64,000 bases of DNA, taken from the NCBI GenBank assembly GCA_023078685.1, contig JALGAS010000001.1, forward strand, positions 1-64,000. The letters are read 5' to 3'. The notes beneath the pieces are model-generated. The model saw only the letters and a list, made by a program, of their open reading frames with translations. It did not search any database and was not told the origin of the DNA. Both the position numbers and the translations under genes were made by a program. This stretch comes from Neopestalotiopsis rosae (Eukaryota > Ascomycota > Sordariomycetes > Amphisphaeriales > Sporocadaceae). Positions 44,953 through 57,779 of this stretch are shown here, one piece after another; positions within the stretch are counted from its first letter, which is position 1, and every line of letters starts with the position of its first letter.

Positions 44953-46913
44953 TGTCACACTCAAATGACATTAGGGCAATGGCCTAGATGACATGGATGG
45001 ACTATGGGACGGGAATGGGTAGATGGAAAGTACTAGGATTGGGAATGATTGTGTTGGGACAGGAAATGGTGAAGTGAGTATGATGGTGCGGAAATAAGGA
45101 ATGCACGATTATCGTGAACTTTTCAATGAGACGGAAAATGGGAAAGAGCCAAATTGTAAGGTTCGCCATGAAATACATATTTATGATCATGTCAGAGCTG
45201 AAAGGAGGCAAGCATGAGACAAAAAAAAAAAAAAAAAAAAAGGAAAGTGGAGAAATGAGTCGTCGTCAAGGATCACAACTTCAAAGTCAAAGAATAGACG
45301 AAAGTCGCTGTCGTCATGGGACGAAGTTCACAGGGTTGAACGGAAGTACAACGCTATTGAAGAATCGAATTTCACGACTTTGTGAAAATAATGGGGATTC
45401 ATTATTAGACAGAACTATGCAAAGTGAAAATGGAGTTGACTATTGTCTTTTCAAACGGCGGATCGTGAGAGACTATGTGTTGTAGGTGAGAGGTATTAAT
45501 ACCCAATGTATTCCCATCTTTGGGAGACATTTTTCAGTTTGGTGCGATCAACGAAAAATTACTCCACGTACAATCCTGCTGTCGGTTTCCCCCATGTAAT
45601 TGACTCTTTTTCAGCAAGTAACATATGGCGCAAATATGATAACAAACGGACTGTGGATGCCAAAAGTGTTGTGCCCCTCACAAATTATATGTCTTTTGAT
45701 ATCACGCTGGCAGAACCACAGCATGCTTGGTGAGAGGGCCAAATTTTAGGAGGATAACGGACAGAGCTGTGAGTGGCAAGGTCGGGTTAAGAACGATAAA
45801 TTGGAAAAAGAAGGGAAAGACAGACAAAAGGGAAAAATGAGGTGATTCCTGACGTCGAACGGAACACCTCCATCAGCATCCAAAAGAGAAGACAAAAATA
45901 AACGTCCGACGTACCAATCACTATGGCCATTGCACCATCATGGTCGGCACCCCAGCATGTTATTTTCAATCCTAACCCAGCACAAGACATATTGAAAATG
46001 ACGCCCGATACTATAGTACCAATGTTGACATTTTAGAAATCACTGCACCTTGAACAACGACTCGAGCAAGACATCAAAACTACAGAGGCAATAAGGACTT
46101 TGGACAAAAAGCGAAAAATAGGTAACAGCGTGGATCGAACTACCAACCAGTGCCAGAAGGAAGATGAATGAGAATTACAACAAAAAAAAAAAAAAAAAGA
46201 AAAAAAAAAGCCGGCCGCGTTCAACTACTTGACCATGGATGACCACTACCAACCTCATCGATCATCCTTTAATTCGGCTCAACTTGTGTTGTCGTCGCTC
46301 ACTTGAGAAAGCCACAGGTTATGCACCACAACGCAGCGGACAAACGAGATGCCTTTTCTCATCAAAATAACTGTGGTACTGTTAGATCATATCATTACAT
46401 GTTAAGATGCTCTAACCCATGTGCACATGATGCGATCACAGGTATGTCACATTACACGATATGATGCCAGTCGTGGTGTGAGTTAGTTGAGTTTCAAATC
46501 TGATGGCATTGTACTCAGAGCTTTGGGGCTATCCGAGCACAATGAGCATATTCATCTCGAAGAGGGATCATTGCTGCTAAAAGGCCTTCATGAAAGCAAG
46601 GTATCATTGGCTACGGACAGGAAGTTCAACAAATATGAAGCATCATAACATTCACGCTCACTCATAATATAGACAAGAGATGATGATGGTATCGTATCTG
46701 TTCGTCATATCATACAACTAACTCGCATTGCTCAAAGTCCAAAGTCTATGTCTCTTTCCTCCGAGTCAAGGACAAGTCAAGCCCCATGTTCACAAAGCCC
46801 TATTTTTATTTGACCATTGAGAAAACATTCTGATCCAAACAAATTCAATCGCTGGTCAGTAAGTACCCTTTTTTCTTAGCAACGCCCGTAACATCTATCG
46901 TCTGGGAAATCGC
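44953..46913. other. 2 kb intergenic region with A-runs
   Basis: This lies between the 5' end of the phosphotransferase locus and the 3' end of the malate dehydrogenase gene. It is AT-rich, with an uninterrupted A21 run (45221-45241) and an A17 run (46182-46198). No gene or tRNA is supported; a GATCGAAC stretch near 46132 does not form a T-arm. Confidence 0.5.
45221..45241. repeat. Poly(A) tract, 21 nt
   Basis: Uninterrupted A21 on the plus strand. There is no coding sequence or target-site duplication beside it that would mark a retroposed copy. Confidence 0.7.
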
Positions 46914-48229
46914 TTATTTGCCAGGGTTGGAGGCGACGAAGGAAACACCCTTCTCAATGTTCTTCTTCAGGTCAGCCAGGCAGGCCTCGACGAGCTTCTC
47001 CTCGTTGGCGTCAACCTTGCCAATGGGCAGGATCTTCTCAACACCGCTGGGGCCGAGCTCGACCTTGGAGGCGAAGAACTCAATGCCCTGGTCCTTGTAC
47101 AGAGGGCTGTCGACGAAAGCGGGCTCAACGACGCCCTTCTCGCCCTGGGCAGCGCGCAGGACGGAGTCGGCCATGCGGGCACCGGCCATGGCCATGGAGA
47201 GGGTGGCGGAACCAGCACCGTCCTTGGCCTTGACGACCTCATCACCACCAAACTGGACACGGTTGACGAGCTCAGCGTTGGAGCTCAGGTCAGGGTGGCT
47301 GCTCTGGCTGAAGAGGGGAACAATGGTGACACCGGAGTGACCACCGACAACGGTGATCTTCTCATCGGCGGGGTCGGTACCCTTGAGCTCGCTGACGAAG
47401 CGGGAGGCACGGACGACGTCAAGGGTGGTGACACCGAAGAGACGCTTGGGGTTGTAGACACCACGGGCCTTGAAGACCTCGGCGCAGATGGGAACGGTCG
47501 AGTTGACGGGGTTGGAGATGATGAGGAGGTTGGCCTCGGGGGCAGACTCGGCAGCGGCCTTGGCGAGGTCGCGGACGATGGAGGCGTTGGTGTTGAAGAG
47601 ATCGTCACGGGTCATGCCGGGCTTGCGGGGGACACCAGCGGGGATCAGGACAACATCGGCACCCTTGAGGGCGGCGGCGAGGCCGGAAGGAGTGGGATCG
47701 TAGCCCTTGACGGAGGACTTGGTGTTGACGTGCGAGATGTCAGCAGCGACACCTGTTCGAGGCAGTCTGTCAGTAAAAAGAAGAGACACGACTAAGTAGT
47801 GGCCAGGCACGCGAAGTCACGAGAAACCCTGATTATCCGAGTAACAAGGTTTACGTTCAACGGCGCAAGGGGGAACAATGCTAACTTACCGGGTCCGCCA
47901 CGGATATCGTACAGGGCAAGCTCAGTAACTCTGGGGTTCAGCTTGAGCAGGAGGGACAGAGGCTGTCCAATACCACCAGCGGCACCGAGAACGGTAACCT
48001 TGGAGAGCTAATGATGGGAATTGATCAAGTCAGTCAAGAGATCAGGCAAAGACTAGGTCGAGGCTCGGGAATGGCCTCAGTCGCGCATTTCTGGGGATAA
48101 TCCCCGAGAGATGACAGTCGACAAACAACAGGGCATCATGAATGGGAAAGCAGGTGAACTCACATCTCTAGCCGAGGCAGAGAAAGCGCGGCGCTGGATA
48201 GCGCCAAAGGCCATACGAGCGGCAGCCAT
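46914..48229 (-). CDS. Malate dehydrogenase, mitochondrial
   Basis: A 340-residue enzyme in three exons: 48229-48164, 48007-47890 and 47752-46914. Exon 1 encodes exactly the presequence [20 protein letters not shown] with Arg but no acid, a mitochondrial targeting signal. Exon 2 begins with [19 protein letters not shown], the NAD-binding glycine loop. Substrate-binding arginines lie in [13 protein letters not shown], then [11 protein letters not shown] and the catalytic histidine in [12 protein letters not shown]. All key residues are present and length is normal for fungal Mdh1. It interconverts malate and oxaloacetate with NAD in the TCA cycle. Strong codon bias (C-ending codons) agrees with high expression. 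Confidence 0.96.
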
Positions 48230-50383
48230 TGTGAATGATGTTTTCTGAGGGGATTGTAGAAGAAAGAAAAAAGGACTCGGCGAAATGGGGACTTGTGAAG
48301 CGCTGTGAAGGAGGAAAATGGGAAGAGGTGAGAAAATGAAGTGTCAATTGACTTGCTGCACGTTTTCCCGAGCAGCTCGAAGGAAGCACGGACAGTTTCC
48401 AGAGAAAAAGTTACGTTGACCCGGCAGAGCTGCTTGGCAGTCCTGGCAGTCCCCCCAATGTGTTTCTGGGGTCTAGTCTACTTGGGGGCTAGCGTCATTC
48501 AGGTCGCGGGTTCGGCCGATTTTCGGGGGACGAAAACTGATGGGCTGATGGGTTTTTTGCACCCAGAAAATATCGCAACCAGATGATGGAATCCACCTTT
48601 GCTCGTTCTTGTTGACACCATCTTATGAGGCTCATTCGACTCATATGGAAGGACAGACTGTTCTTTACTAATATTTCTTGTCATTTTGGAAATCCAATGG
48701 CCATGGTAGGTTATTTCCTGCCAGTACAGCCAGCAGTATCAATGGGCAGGCGAATGAGGTCTTGTCATTTTCCAAACATTCAACAATCGCCGTATGAAGG
48801 TACGCACAATAGATGCATCACGTCACCAGAAAGAGCCCTGTGATCTCTTCACACTGAACAGCCTTCATACGTAAGGTAGTATTCCCAGTACATATTCCCA
48901 GAAGGTTCCACAATAGCATGCCTTGCCTCACTATGCGCACCAATATGAATATGACATACCCCCACGGAAACAGCTTGTCAATGCCTGCTGTTGCTGCATC
49001 CATCCGTGCCACTGATATGCTCCGTTGGGCCGCAGACCCACATTTGTACAAGAGTATACCATTGCCTCTGCTTGCTTACCTAGGTGAAGAAGCACCTGGA
49101 TGGTTACCTAGCGTAGTAAATTCACACGGCAAGTATTAATACTAACTCGAAACATTATATTCATGATGTATACTGAGTTTACCTACTCTCCAAAAAGACA
49201 CTCGTCAAGCAGCTATACGTATGTTGATTGGCTGATCAGACCCGTCAACAATGCATTAGCGGGTGTCAACTAGAAACTTGCCCATGAACTAGATTAGCCA
49301 AGATGTTTTGGCCTAACAACTATAAAGTCTGCTAAATCCCAGTTAACACTATTCATTCTTTACCGACTCTCAGTGATCAACCAACGAATAAATTCATGGC
49401 AGTGCTACTTCTGGCAGTGTATCTAGATTGTGAACAACTTCTCTGTTCGTTCTCGACCCCGCTCTCAGCCCTCTACCTCAATCTTTGGATTAATGTCATC
49501 TAACAGGCAATATCTCCGTCTTGCATGCGACTGATCTGATTCAACCAAAACAATGAAATGCACTGAGTGGTTACGTTACCACAACTGGAAATATTGCCAC
49601 CCATGTATTTTAAAGTTTGGTATCACCTTGGTCGCTTAATTTCAGCCAGGCATTGATTGCACAAAAATGTGCCACTATTCAGTATGCATTGGTCCACCAT
49701 CATTGTATACTGTCCAGACCAGTGTACAACTATAAAGAGATAGAAACGCCATGTTTGCTTGATTTGGCAATTCCGATTCGAGTCTTTGAATTCCACTCAA
49801 GCTATAATCTTGAATCTCACTGCCAAGGAATCAGCAGCAGTGGGTCTTCTCGCAGCGGTGTCTGCAAAGCCGACAAGGCTATGGGTGACCTGGACCTAGG
49901 GCACAACTGCTTGTCACACAAAATTTTGGTGACCGACTCTCTCATTGGCAGCTGTTCACCAGTCGTGTAACAATGATCTAGAGTTAAAGAAGAAGCAGAG
50001 CGCCACTAGTTCTTGGTCTCGTCTTGCTTCCACACCTCACGATAACATCTTCTCCAATCGTGTATAGGCCAGAAGGACATGGGGGAGCGCCTATCAAGCA
50101 GGCCCCGTCGCGTATTGATTCGATCATATCATGGCACTGACGCCTTGGTTTGCAGGCTCTGGAACGCGGAGGCTCTGTATTGGGAAGCAGGCCCCGGAAC
50201 GCAGGAACGCAGGAATCGTTTACCATCTGCCGTGATTGAAAACGAGCTGCATTTCGCGAGGTCTGCGGGGCATGCATAACGGCCGTAGAAATTCTCTATA
50301 GTGAACAGAAAAACAATAAATACAATCGAGAGAAAGATTTGAAAATATTGTCAACTAGTTGTGGTCTCAATGCTCTCATCAAC
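48230..50383. other. 2.15 kb intergenic region
   Basis: The left part is the malate dehydrogenase promoter, with a TGGCAGTCC direct repeat (CTTGGCAGTCCTGGCAGTCC) near 48434-48453. The rest is AT-rich with only short frames. No gene or RNA is supported. Confidence 0.5.
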
Positions 50384-52472
50384 ATGTCTGAAAACAGCAC
50401 CAGTCCCAGCGGCCCGTGGGAGGAAGGCCTCTTTCAATCGATTCTACTTCCATTGAAATCATTACCGCCTGTCCAAGTCTTTGCAGCATCTGTCCTTGCT
50501 ACCTGTATCGCCACCTTCATGTAAGTCATTGACGCGATTCACGTCTGATCTAGATCTTGCTCAAATATACGCCTTTTAGATACCGAATATTCTTCTCGCC
50601 ACTTCGAAACGTCCCCGGTCCCTTCCTGGCGAAATTTACTCGCCTCTGGCATATCTATACAATCTTGGCTGGCAAGCAGAACTTGAAGCTACTCGAACTC
50701 CACGAGAAACACGGTCACTTTGTCGCATCTCTCACGATGAAGTCAGCGTCACTCACCCTGGTGCCATCAAGGCGCTCTACCTGAGTACCCTACCAAAGGT
50801 ATAGGATCTTCTTTACACCTCCCTTGGCTCAATTAGGTCTCTTCTAACACACGTCATTACAGGGCAATTGGTATCGGGTTTTTGTGTTTCCTGATTGGCG
50901 ATACCCACTTACCATGGCGATACAAGATCCAAAAAAGAAGGTTGATTTCATGAGATACAATTCAAACGCGGGATTTCCCCTCGGCAATCTCCTTCAGCGT
51001 GAAGGAGACATGGACGAGCAGATAAATCTGCTGACGGGCTGGATGGACAAGTAAACACAACCCCTTTCCTCCTTTTGCCCCGTTCACCTCGCTTGGTAAG
51101 CTCAGCAAAATTTGGCTAATCTTGAACTTCGAAAATCACTCCAGACACTCCGCAGAAAAGACGCCAATGGAGCTGGACAAGTTCCTGACCTACACGACCT
51201 TTGACATGGTGGGCGTGCTCAGCTTCTCCAAGCCCTTTGGCTTCCTCCAGCGCGGGTACGACATTGGCGACGCCATCCTCTCGGCCACGCGCCTGCAGCT
51301 CTACCTCTGCACCGTCGGCTTCTACCCTTGGTGCTCGTACCTGCTGAGCAACCCGCTCGTGACCTGGACCGAGCTCATGCCGGTGGGCCTGCTGTCCCTC
51401 AAGTCGGCCCGCGCCCTTGAGGCCCGCCGCGTGAACCCCGACGCCCAGTTCGACATGTGCTCCCACTGGTTCAAGGGCCTGGACAAGGCCAAGAAGGACG
51501 GGTACGCCAGCTTCTCCGAGAGGAGTATCTTGGCGGCCGCCGTGTCCAATGTTGGGGCAGGAACGGGTGAGTTTTATGAGCCTTGTGTGTCTATGGCAGC
51601 GAATCGATACTGACAAAAGGGGCTCCGAAAAAAAAACAGACACCGTCTCTTGTGGTTTACAGTCTTGTATCTACCACCTGTTACGTCAACCGGCAGAATG
51701 GAAGCGCATCAAGGACGAAATTGACGAGGCACGCAAGCTGGGTCGATGCCAATCTCAGGTCGTTTCCTACGAAGATGCATCGAGGCTTCCTAGACTCGAG
51801 GCTGCGATCAAGGAAGCCCTACGTATTCTTCCACCCGTACCGAGTAAGCATCTTAGAACTGTTCTGATCGATTGTCGTCTTATTGACATTTTTGGGCAGT
51901 GGGCCTGCCACGGATCGCGCCAGAACAGGGCGTTACCATTGGGGACACCCATTTTCCAAAAGGGACAACACTTTCAGTGAGCCCAGGGGTGAGAACGCCC
52001 AACCAGAGTGCGAAACTATGCGTCCACTTTCAGATGCTGAGAAAAGTATAGGTCATACATCTTTCCAAGGAAATTTGGGGTCCCGATGCCGAAGAATACA
52101 GGCCAGACCGATGGTTCGCGCCTGATATAGCCAAAAAGGAGAGATGTTTCATGACGGTAGCTCAATTCTTCGCTACTCATTGATTTTTTGTTCTTGGCTG
52201 ATGTATGAGTAGTGGAGTGCGGGATGGGCGTCCTGCCCAGGTCAGAATTATGCCAAGGTGCAGTTCTTCAAAATCATAGCAACGTGAGTCGCTCCCAGTT
52301 TGCTGGCACATTACAGTGTCTACTTTTGACTAAATTCCACTCAATCAGAATCGTGCGAGACTATGAGTTGAAGCTCGTCAATCCGGACAAGGAATGGGAG
52401 TGGGCGGCTTATTTCACTCTCGTTCCTAGAGACTGGCCGGTGTATCTCAGCAAGATCAACACTCTTGCGTGA
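50384..52472 (+). pseudogene. Cytochrome P450, probably inactivated
   Basis: Nine exons can be traced by homology: 50384-50520, 50580-50798, 50863-51050, 51145-51566, 51640-51843, 51900-51988, 52052-52156, 52213-52283 and 52351-minus-2 (52349)-52472. A membrane anchor (SVLATCIATFMYRIFFSPLRNVPGPF) opens the protein; the I-helix region is SNVGAGTDTVSCGL, the ExxR is KEALR, and PDRWF and the heme loop follow. Two things look damaged. Exon 2 needs one extra base near 50724 to keep HEKHGHFV in frame with HDEVSVTHPGAIKALY; without it translation stops soon after. The heme signature reads WSAGWASCPG, with W-S where F-G is expected; the Cys ligand is kept. A usually Trp-containing SPW position is SPG. 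If the single-base lesion is a sequencing error the gene could still be active. It resembles pisatin-demethylase-like fungal P450s. Confidence 0.7.
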
Positions 52473-52937
52473 GGCACTTACGTCTCACAGCTTGATCAAA
52501 TGATCCGACATTGGAATATGCTTTATTTTTGAAGAATATGCAACTGTAAGGGGGGAATCGTAAATATTTTTGAAGAAAAAAGGTATCTGTACGAATATTG
52601 ATGGCCAAGCATACATGGAGGGCAAAATCATGTTACATGGCAATGAAATAGTCACCTATTAAGCAAAGGGGAGAAATATTGTTGCATCAATCAGATCTGA
52701 GGTAAACCACTTGGTCCGTCTTTGCAAGCCGTTTCGTTGAGAAGCGCAGTCATAGGGCTTGGACCTGATCAACTAACATCACCAAGACAACAAACAGACA
52801 AGCCTCCTCAGGGTATCCTCTGAATTCTTGCTTCGTGACTTCGTGGGCTCATCATCATAATCATCATCACAATTCCCAGCACTGACAAAGTGGCCTCGCT
52901 CCATGTTCCCTGTCCAGCAGATCAATTCCTCCGTCAT
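52473..52937. other. Convergent intergenic region
   Basis: 465 bp between the P450 remnant and a small minus-strand gene. Nothing recognisable is present. Confidence 0.5.
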
Positions 52938-53738
52938 TCAAAGCTTGGACTGAAATTGGTTGAAAATAGCAACCAGCCCGTCTTCATTCCAGTCTTCAAT
53001 GTTGGCTGCTTCCCACTCTGCCTGCAAGTGACGTAGTACCAGCCTGTTGACATGAACGGTTAATCTTGATGCCGCCGACATGTGGTCAGATACATGAATG
53101 ACTAGGTCTTTCATGTACAGACCAATACATGGAAAGAGAGAAAGAGAAATGAATCAAAACACAAATCAATCTAGCTTCCGAGGGGGGGGGGGAAAAAAAA
53201 GAAGAACTTACCAAACCTGCCAAAACTCCAAGTCACTCTCCTCGGAATCAAGGTCCCAGCAACCATGATCCCACGGCCCTCCGTGTCTCCAGCTGTACCG
53301 CAGCGTCTGGACGACGAAGCGGGCCGCGTGGTCGGTAGCCGACCAGCCGGCCTTGCTGGCGACGGGGCCGCGACCGGCAAAACGCCCGGACCGAAAGGCG
53401 TGCCGTCTCGCCAGCGTGGCCCGCAGGGCGTAGTAGTCAATGTCCTCGATCTCGCACTCGTACCCGTCATCGTCGTTGTTGTCCCCTTCGCCCTCCTGCT
53501 CGCCGAGGTCGGTCGACTGATGGTGATGATGATGATGCGCTACTGCCGCCGCCGCCTCGAGGTAGTCGCGCGTGTACTCTTCGAAAAAAGGCCGCACGTA
53601 CGAGCTGCGCAGTACGCGCCGTACCAGGCCGCCAGTGCCCGCCTCTGTGCCCTCGCCGCCGAGGTTGAGATAGTCACACAACAAGTTGAAGCTGCGCTGA
53701 ATGGCGTGGCTTTGAGGATGAGCCGCTGAAGTTGCCAT
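52938..53738 (-). CDS. Uncharacterised small protein with His tract
   Basis: A 210-residue protein in two exons, 53738-53212 and 53043-52938, joined over a 168-nt intron; the join reads EFWQVW then LVLRHLQAEWEAANIEDW. I do not recognise it. The N-terminal half is helical (SFNLLCDYLNLGG, VRRVLRSSYVRPFFEEYTRDYLEAAAAVA), then comes a run of six histidines and an acidic linker, then an Arg/Trp-rich domain (YYALRATLARRHAFRSGRFA, TLRYSWRHGGPWDHGCWDLD). The acidic C-terminus ends NQFQSKL. There is no signal peptide. The Trp-rich second half with a conserved look suggests a real fungal gene of unknown role. The intron holds a long G/A run next to the donor. Confidence 0.7.
53182..53200. repeat. G11-A8 homopolymer tract inside an intron
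   Basis: Eleven G followed by eight A on the plus strand, that is T8-C11 on the transcript, starting about 11 nt after the splice donor of the small His-tract gene. It is prone to length errors in sequencing. Confidence 0.7.
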
Positions 53739-54706
53739 GGTGATTTTGTTCCTTCTTGGTTCGTTAATTTGCCCTGGGTATTCAATGTACGAGAACGATA
53801 CTCACCAGGGTACGTCGGCGGAAAGAAAAATTGAATGGCGACTTGGGTTTACACGATGTGTAGTGAGTGAGACAGGGAACGGGGCGGAGACAATAAAGTT
53901 GTCTCGACGATCCGGGATAATCAAGATCCCTCGAATCGAAGTAATATCAAGGGATTGATCTTCTATGATCAGAGGTTGGACTGTTTCAGAATGAACATTC
54001 AGATGGCAGTGTGTGGCTGTTTTCTGGCTGTGAGAACAATGAAAGAATAAAAAGGCGAGTGTCTCAAACTTAAAACCTCGACCATCCGAGTTCGCTGCTA
54101 TGAGTGGCGCCTATCCCTTTCCCCCCCTTAGATAGGCATATTTTCAGGCAATCGTCGAGGCTGCAGGAAGATCGTCGGCGACACACCGTCAGCTACTCTA
54201 CATGCAGCGTTTTTCTTTCTTTTTTCTCAAATAGGTTATATTTGTAAGCATTCGAGCCCCAGTTCAATGCTAAGATTGAGCTCAGAACGATCTACGAAAC
54301 ATCTACGACAGATATCCGGTGACACGAGTAAGTGGCTCATAACATGGTCTTCCAATCAAGGACTTTCATCAGCTCGTATGCACGTATGCGAGACTTTTAC
54401 GTGTCATCATTCAACACAATGTCCAAGACTCTCGTCTTGTCATACTCGAACGCGGACTGCTGCATACTCGATAGACGAAATGGGTCACACAAAGTCATTT
54501 TTGACACTTATACCTTGCACAGATGATTCGATGATGACTTTTGATGAAGGGATAAAAAAAAAAAAGAACGTAAATTCCTGTCGTTTGCACTCGAAAATTT
54601 CAGCCAACCCATTCGCGCGACGTGTTGAAATACCTCACATTGCATCGACGAACGCCTTACGCTATGCGACCCGATCTGACAACGAGGGCTATAAACACTG
54701 GATCTA
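53739..54706. other. Intergenic region
   Basis: 968 bp between the small His-tract gene and the 3' end of the second P450. A 157-codon plus-strand frame (54267-54740) runs into the last P450 exon on the other strand and has no domain; I do not call it. Confidence 0.5.
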
Positions 54707-56695
54707 TCAAGCCTTCACAGGATTTCTGAACCTAACGTGAACTGGTAGCCCCTCAGTCGGCGGTGAGATGCCCTTGGCTAGTCGGTACGCCCTCTCGCCT
54801 TTGATCGTATGCTTTGGTTTACCGACATTCTCGCTGTTTCAATATCATGCATTAGTCTACCATTGTGCGGGTATTGGAGATGGGAGAAGGGGGCCAAACG
54901 TATCAAACAGAGGTAAGAAAGTCATGAAAAAAACCATGTTGTAAAACTTACGGAAGTTGGTCCCACTCCTCAAAGGCAGGCTCGATATCCACCTCTCGGA
55001 CCGTGAACAGCAGCACCAGCTTGACCTCAATCATGGAGAGCTCCTGCCCGATGCAGTTCATCGGGCCAGACTCAAAGGGCCGCCACTGGCCCGGCTTGGA
55101 AGGGTACAGCGGATCGCCCGGCGGCGCCAGGAAGCGCTCGGGCAGGAAGTCGTCGGGGCGCGGCCACAGCTCCGGGTGGTAATCCATCATGGCCGTGCCC
55201 GTGATTAGGGCGAAGCCGTACGCCGGCAGCCGCGTCGTGGTGCCGTCACGCTCGCTGGTGGCGGTGAAGGAGAAGCCCGGGGGGGACTGGCGCACCGTCG
55301 CGGCCAGCGGGGCGAGCCGCATGACCTCCTTGGCCACGGCCGTCGTGTAGGGCAGCGCGTTGAGGAGCTGCGGCGACTGCCTCACCTTTGCGGCCACGGC
55401 CTCTAGGTCGGTGCCAAAGACGGCGTCGTGCTCGGCGCGCAGCTTCTCCAGCACGTCGGGCCGCTTGGGGAGGTAGTGGAAAGCCCAGGCCAGAATGCAG
55501 GCCGTCGTGTCGTGGCCGGCAAAGAGGAACAGTCGTACCTGTCCGAATACGTCCTCGACAAACTGGCTGCTGGAGCCTTTGCTGCTTTTGGCTCCTTGCG
55601 TGTCGTTTATGTACTCCTTCATGGCTAGCTGTAGTACAGTCTTTTGTGTCGTGGTCTGCTCCGCTCCAATGTGCTGCTTGATCCGCGGGATCAAGATCTT
55701 CCTGAGCTGCTGGACACACCGCCACTCCTCGTATATAAAGAAAGGGTTGAGCCGTTTAGGAAGGTTGGCCAGCGTCTTAAAGAAGAAGTGTTTGGTAGTC
55801 AGAGTTCTCAGTGCCGATTGCAGCTCCGTTGGGCCATTTCGCTGCTCGTTGAGGTGGAGGTCCAGCACCACCTTGCCGATGATATCAAAAGTCAAGTCAA
55901 TGGTCTTGGGCATCAGGGGAAACACGGAACCCCAGCGACCATCTGGACGGGTGGTGGCTTTGAGATTCTCGAGAAAGATTTCAGTCTCGTCAACCATTGC
56001 CCCCATGTACGAGTGAAGATTGCGCATGGAGAAACCGGGGTTGAGTCGTGATCTCCAGAGACGATGTTCTGCACCATCAAACCAAGTCAGGTTTCTTTGG
56101 CCAATTACAGGTTCTGCAAGCCTCTTGATGGTGATGCCTCTGGGAAAGTTCTTCTCCGCCACCATTTCTTGGCACATGGCTGGATCAATGATCAAGGCAA
56201 TTGGAGCAGATTGGACAGGCCATATATCGAGGTATATGATGTGTGGACATTCTTTGGCGTTAGGAAAGTAATCCCTCCAGTGTTGAATGATATGAATCTG
56301 CGCATAATTCGGCTGAGCATCTGGTGGGAATTGTCCCTTTAATGCGCCCAATACCTTCAAATGACCCCAGAGGAGAGAGTAAGGTTCGATAATTGGCTAT
56401 ATGAATGGGAGATATCTGTTAGCAAGCAAACAGTGATATAATGGCTTGCAGACGCTCTCGAATACGTGGAACCAGATGCGTAGTTCATCTTGACCATTTT
56501 GCATCGAAGTAAGTATAGTTGACGTTCATTACTTACAATTCCTTGAGCTCTCATCTGCCTGAAGCGCATACGGATTTGCACTCCTCCCCAAAGAAACAGA
56601 GCCGTTTTACCGACCAGCAGGGCTAGAATGGCGCCAAGAACAAGCTCGACGCTGCTCTTGGGCGCCCATTCGTGGTCCAGATGAACAAGGCCCAT
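54707..56695 (-). CDS. Cytochrome P450 monooxygenase
   Basis: A 576-residue P450 in three exons: 56695-56537, 56396-54952 and 54833-54707. Exon 1 (MGLVHLDHEW...) encodes the membrane anchor SSVELVLGAILALLVGKTAL. The core has the I-helix FLFAGHDTTACIL, the ExxR in AKEVMRLAP, LPERFL (PERF-type) and the intact heme loop RPFESGPMNCIGQELS with Cys as iron ligand. The last exon adds the C-terminal HTIKGERAYRLAKGISPP stretch with the usual substrate-recognition strand. The layout resembles fungal P450s of aflatoxin/sterigmatocystin type (CYP59-like) but I would not assign a family. No biosynthetic core gene is adjacent, so it may serve detoxification or an unlinked pathway. Confidence 0.92.
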
Positions 56696-57779
56696 GTCAG
56701 AGTCGCAATACTTTGAAGAAGAAGAAAAAATACAGTTGAGTAAACCTCTTCTCTCCTCTGTCCTGTTCCCCGACAGAAGGTTTGAAGAATGTCGTGTCAC
56801 CTTGTGAAATATTACACAAACTACTTGACTACATACTGACCTTCTGACCTCCACGATTTGATGTCCGTTTAATTGTAGTCGACGATAAGCATCATTGATT
56901 GCGAGCTACTTGCCTTAGCTAGACAAAATAGCGGGCTACCCTGACCCCCCAGGACCCCCAGGACCCCCCCTTGTTCAGCATATACTCCACCCCTTCCGAG
57001 AAGCTGAAATGACCAATCGCGGGGCGCAGTCGCCTATAAACTTTTTCCCTGCCTGGGAGGTTTGGGAGGAGAGAAAGTACCAGGGATCCTAAAACTATTC
57101 TACTAACCTTTTACCCCCCATGCTGCATCAACCACACAAGGATAGTAGTGATTGTCATTTACTCCAAATATCAGCTGCCATTTGGAGAATTTACGTTTTT
57201 TCAAACCCTCGTCTTTTGGTTTGAGGGGGGAGGAGGAATTCTGACAAATGTCAAATGTGTCATTTGGAGATTTTGATGCCAGCTTTAAAATTAAAAACCG
57301 GGGCCTGCCCTCTCGGTTGCATGCAGTAAACACACGGCACTACTCCCGAATCAAATAAACCCCGGTTCCAGTCCACGCGTGTGTGTGACTCCTAAGAGAC
57401 TGGTAGCGGTATACTACTGTAGTAAGTGCTTCTTCACCAATGAGAGACTGTGGATTTCTGCAGCTATCCCAACGACATGCCACCGGGTCGATGCTGAATC
57501 ATGTCATTCGCAAATACCGAGGATGAGACAAGACACACGACATCCCACTGAGCATGTGGTGCATTTGATGATGAGAATCTGTTCTGGAGGGTTTCTTTTA
57601 TTTATTTATTTATTTTTAATTCATTTGGAATCGCCGTACAATCGTCGTCCAGCGATGTTGTACGATGAAGTCGCGTACAGATCTAGTCTAGACAAAGATG
57701 CCATGAGCTGTCAACTGTGCCGCGAGAACGCATATGTCTTGTATACGCGTCCCAACCATTGTCCCGTTAACTAACGAGA
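56696..57779. other. Intergenic region with C-rich repeat
   Basis: 1.08 kb holding the P450 promoter. A tandem CCCCCAGGA tract lies at 56943-56970 and a TTTA repeat near 57597-57617. No gene is supported. Confidence 0.5.
56943..56970. repeat. Tandem CCCCCAGGA repeat
   Basis: GACCCCCCAGGACCCCCAGG and a third C-run make three imperfect 9-10 bp units about 250 bp upstream of the P450 start codon. The units contain no clear fungal factor site apart from resemblance to stress-element (CCCCT) and CreA-like cores. Confidence 0.5.

Noticed and set aside
45221..45241. A21 run as the tail of a retroposed gene
   Set aside because: No coding remnant or target-site duplication lies next to it; simple slippage is sufficient.
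46120..46180. GATCGAAC string resembling a minus-strand tRNA T-arm
   Set aside because: The five-base flanks do not pair, and no acceptor stem is present.
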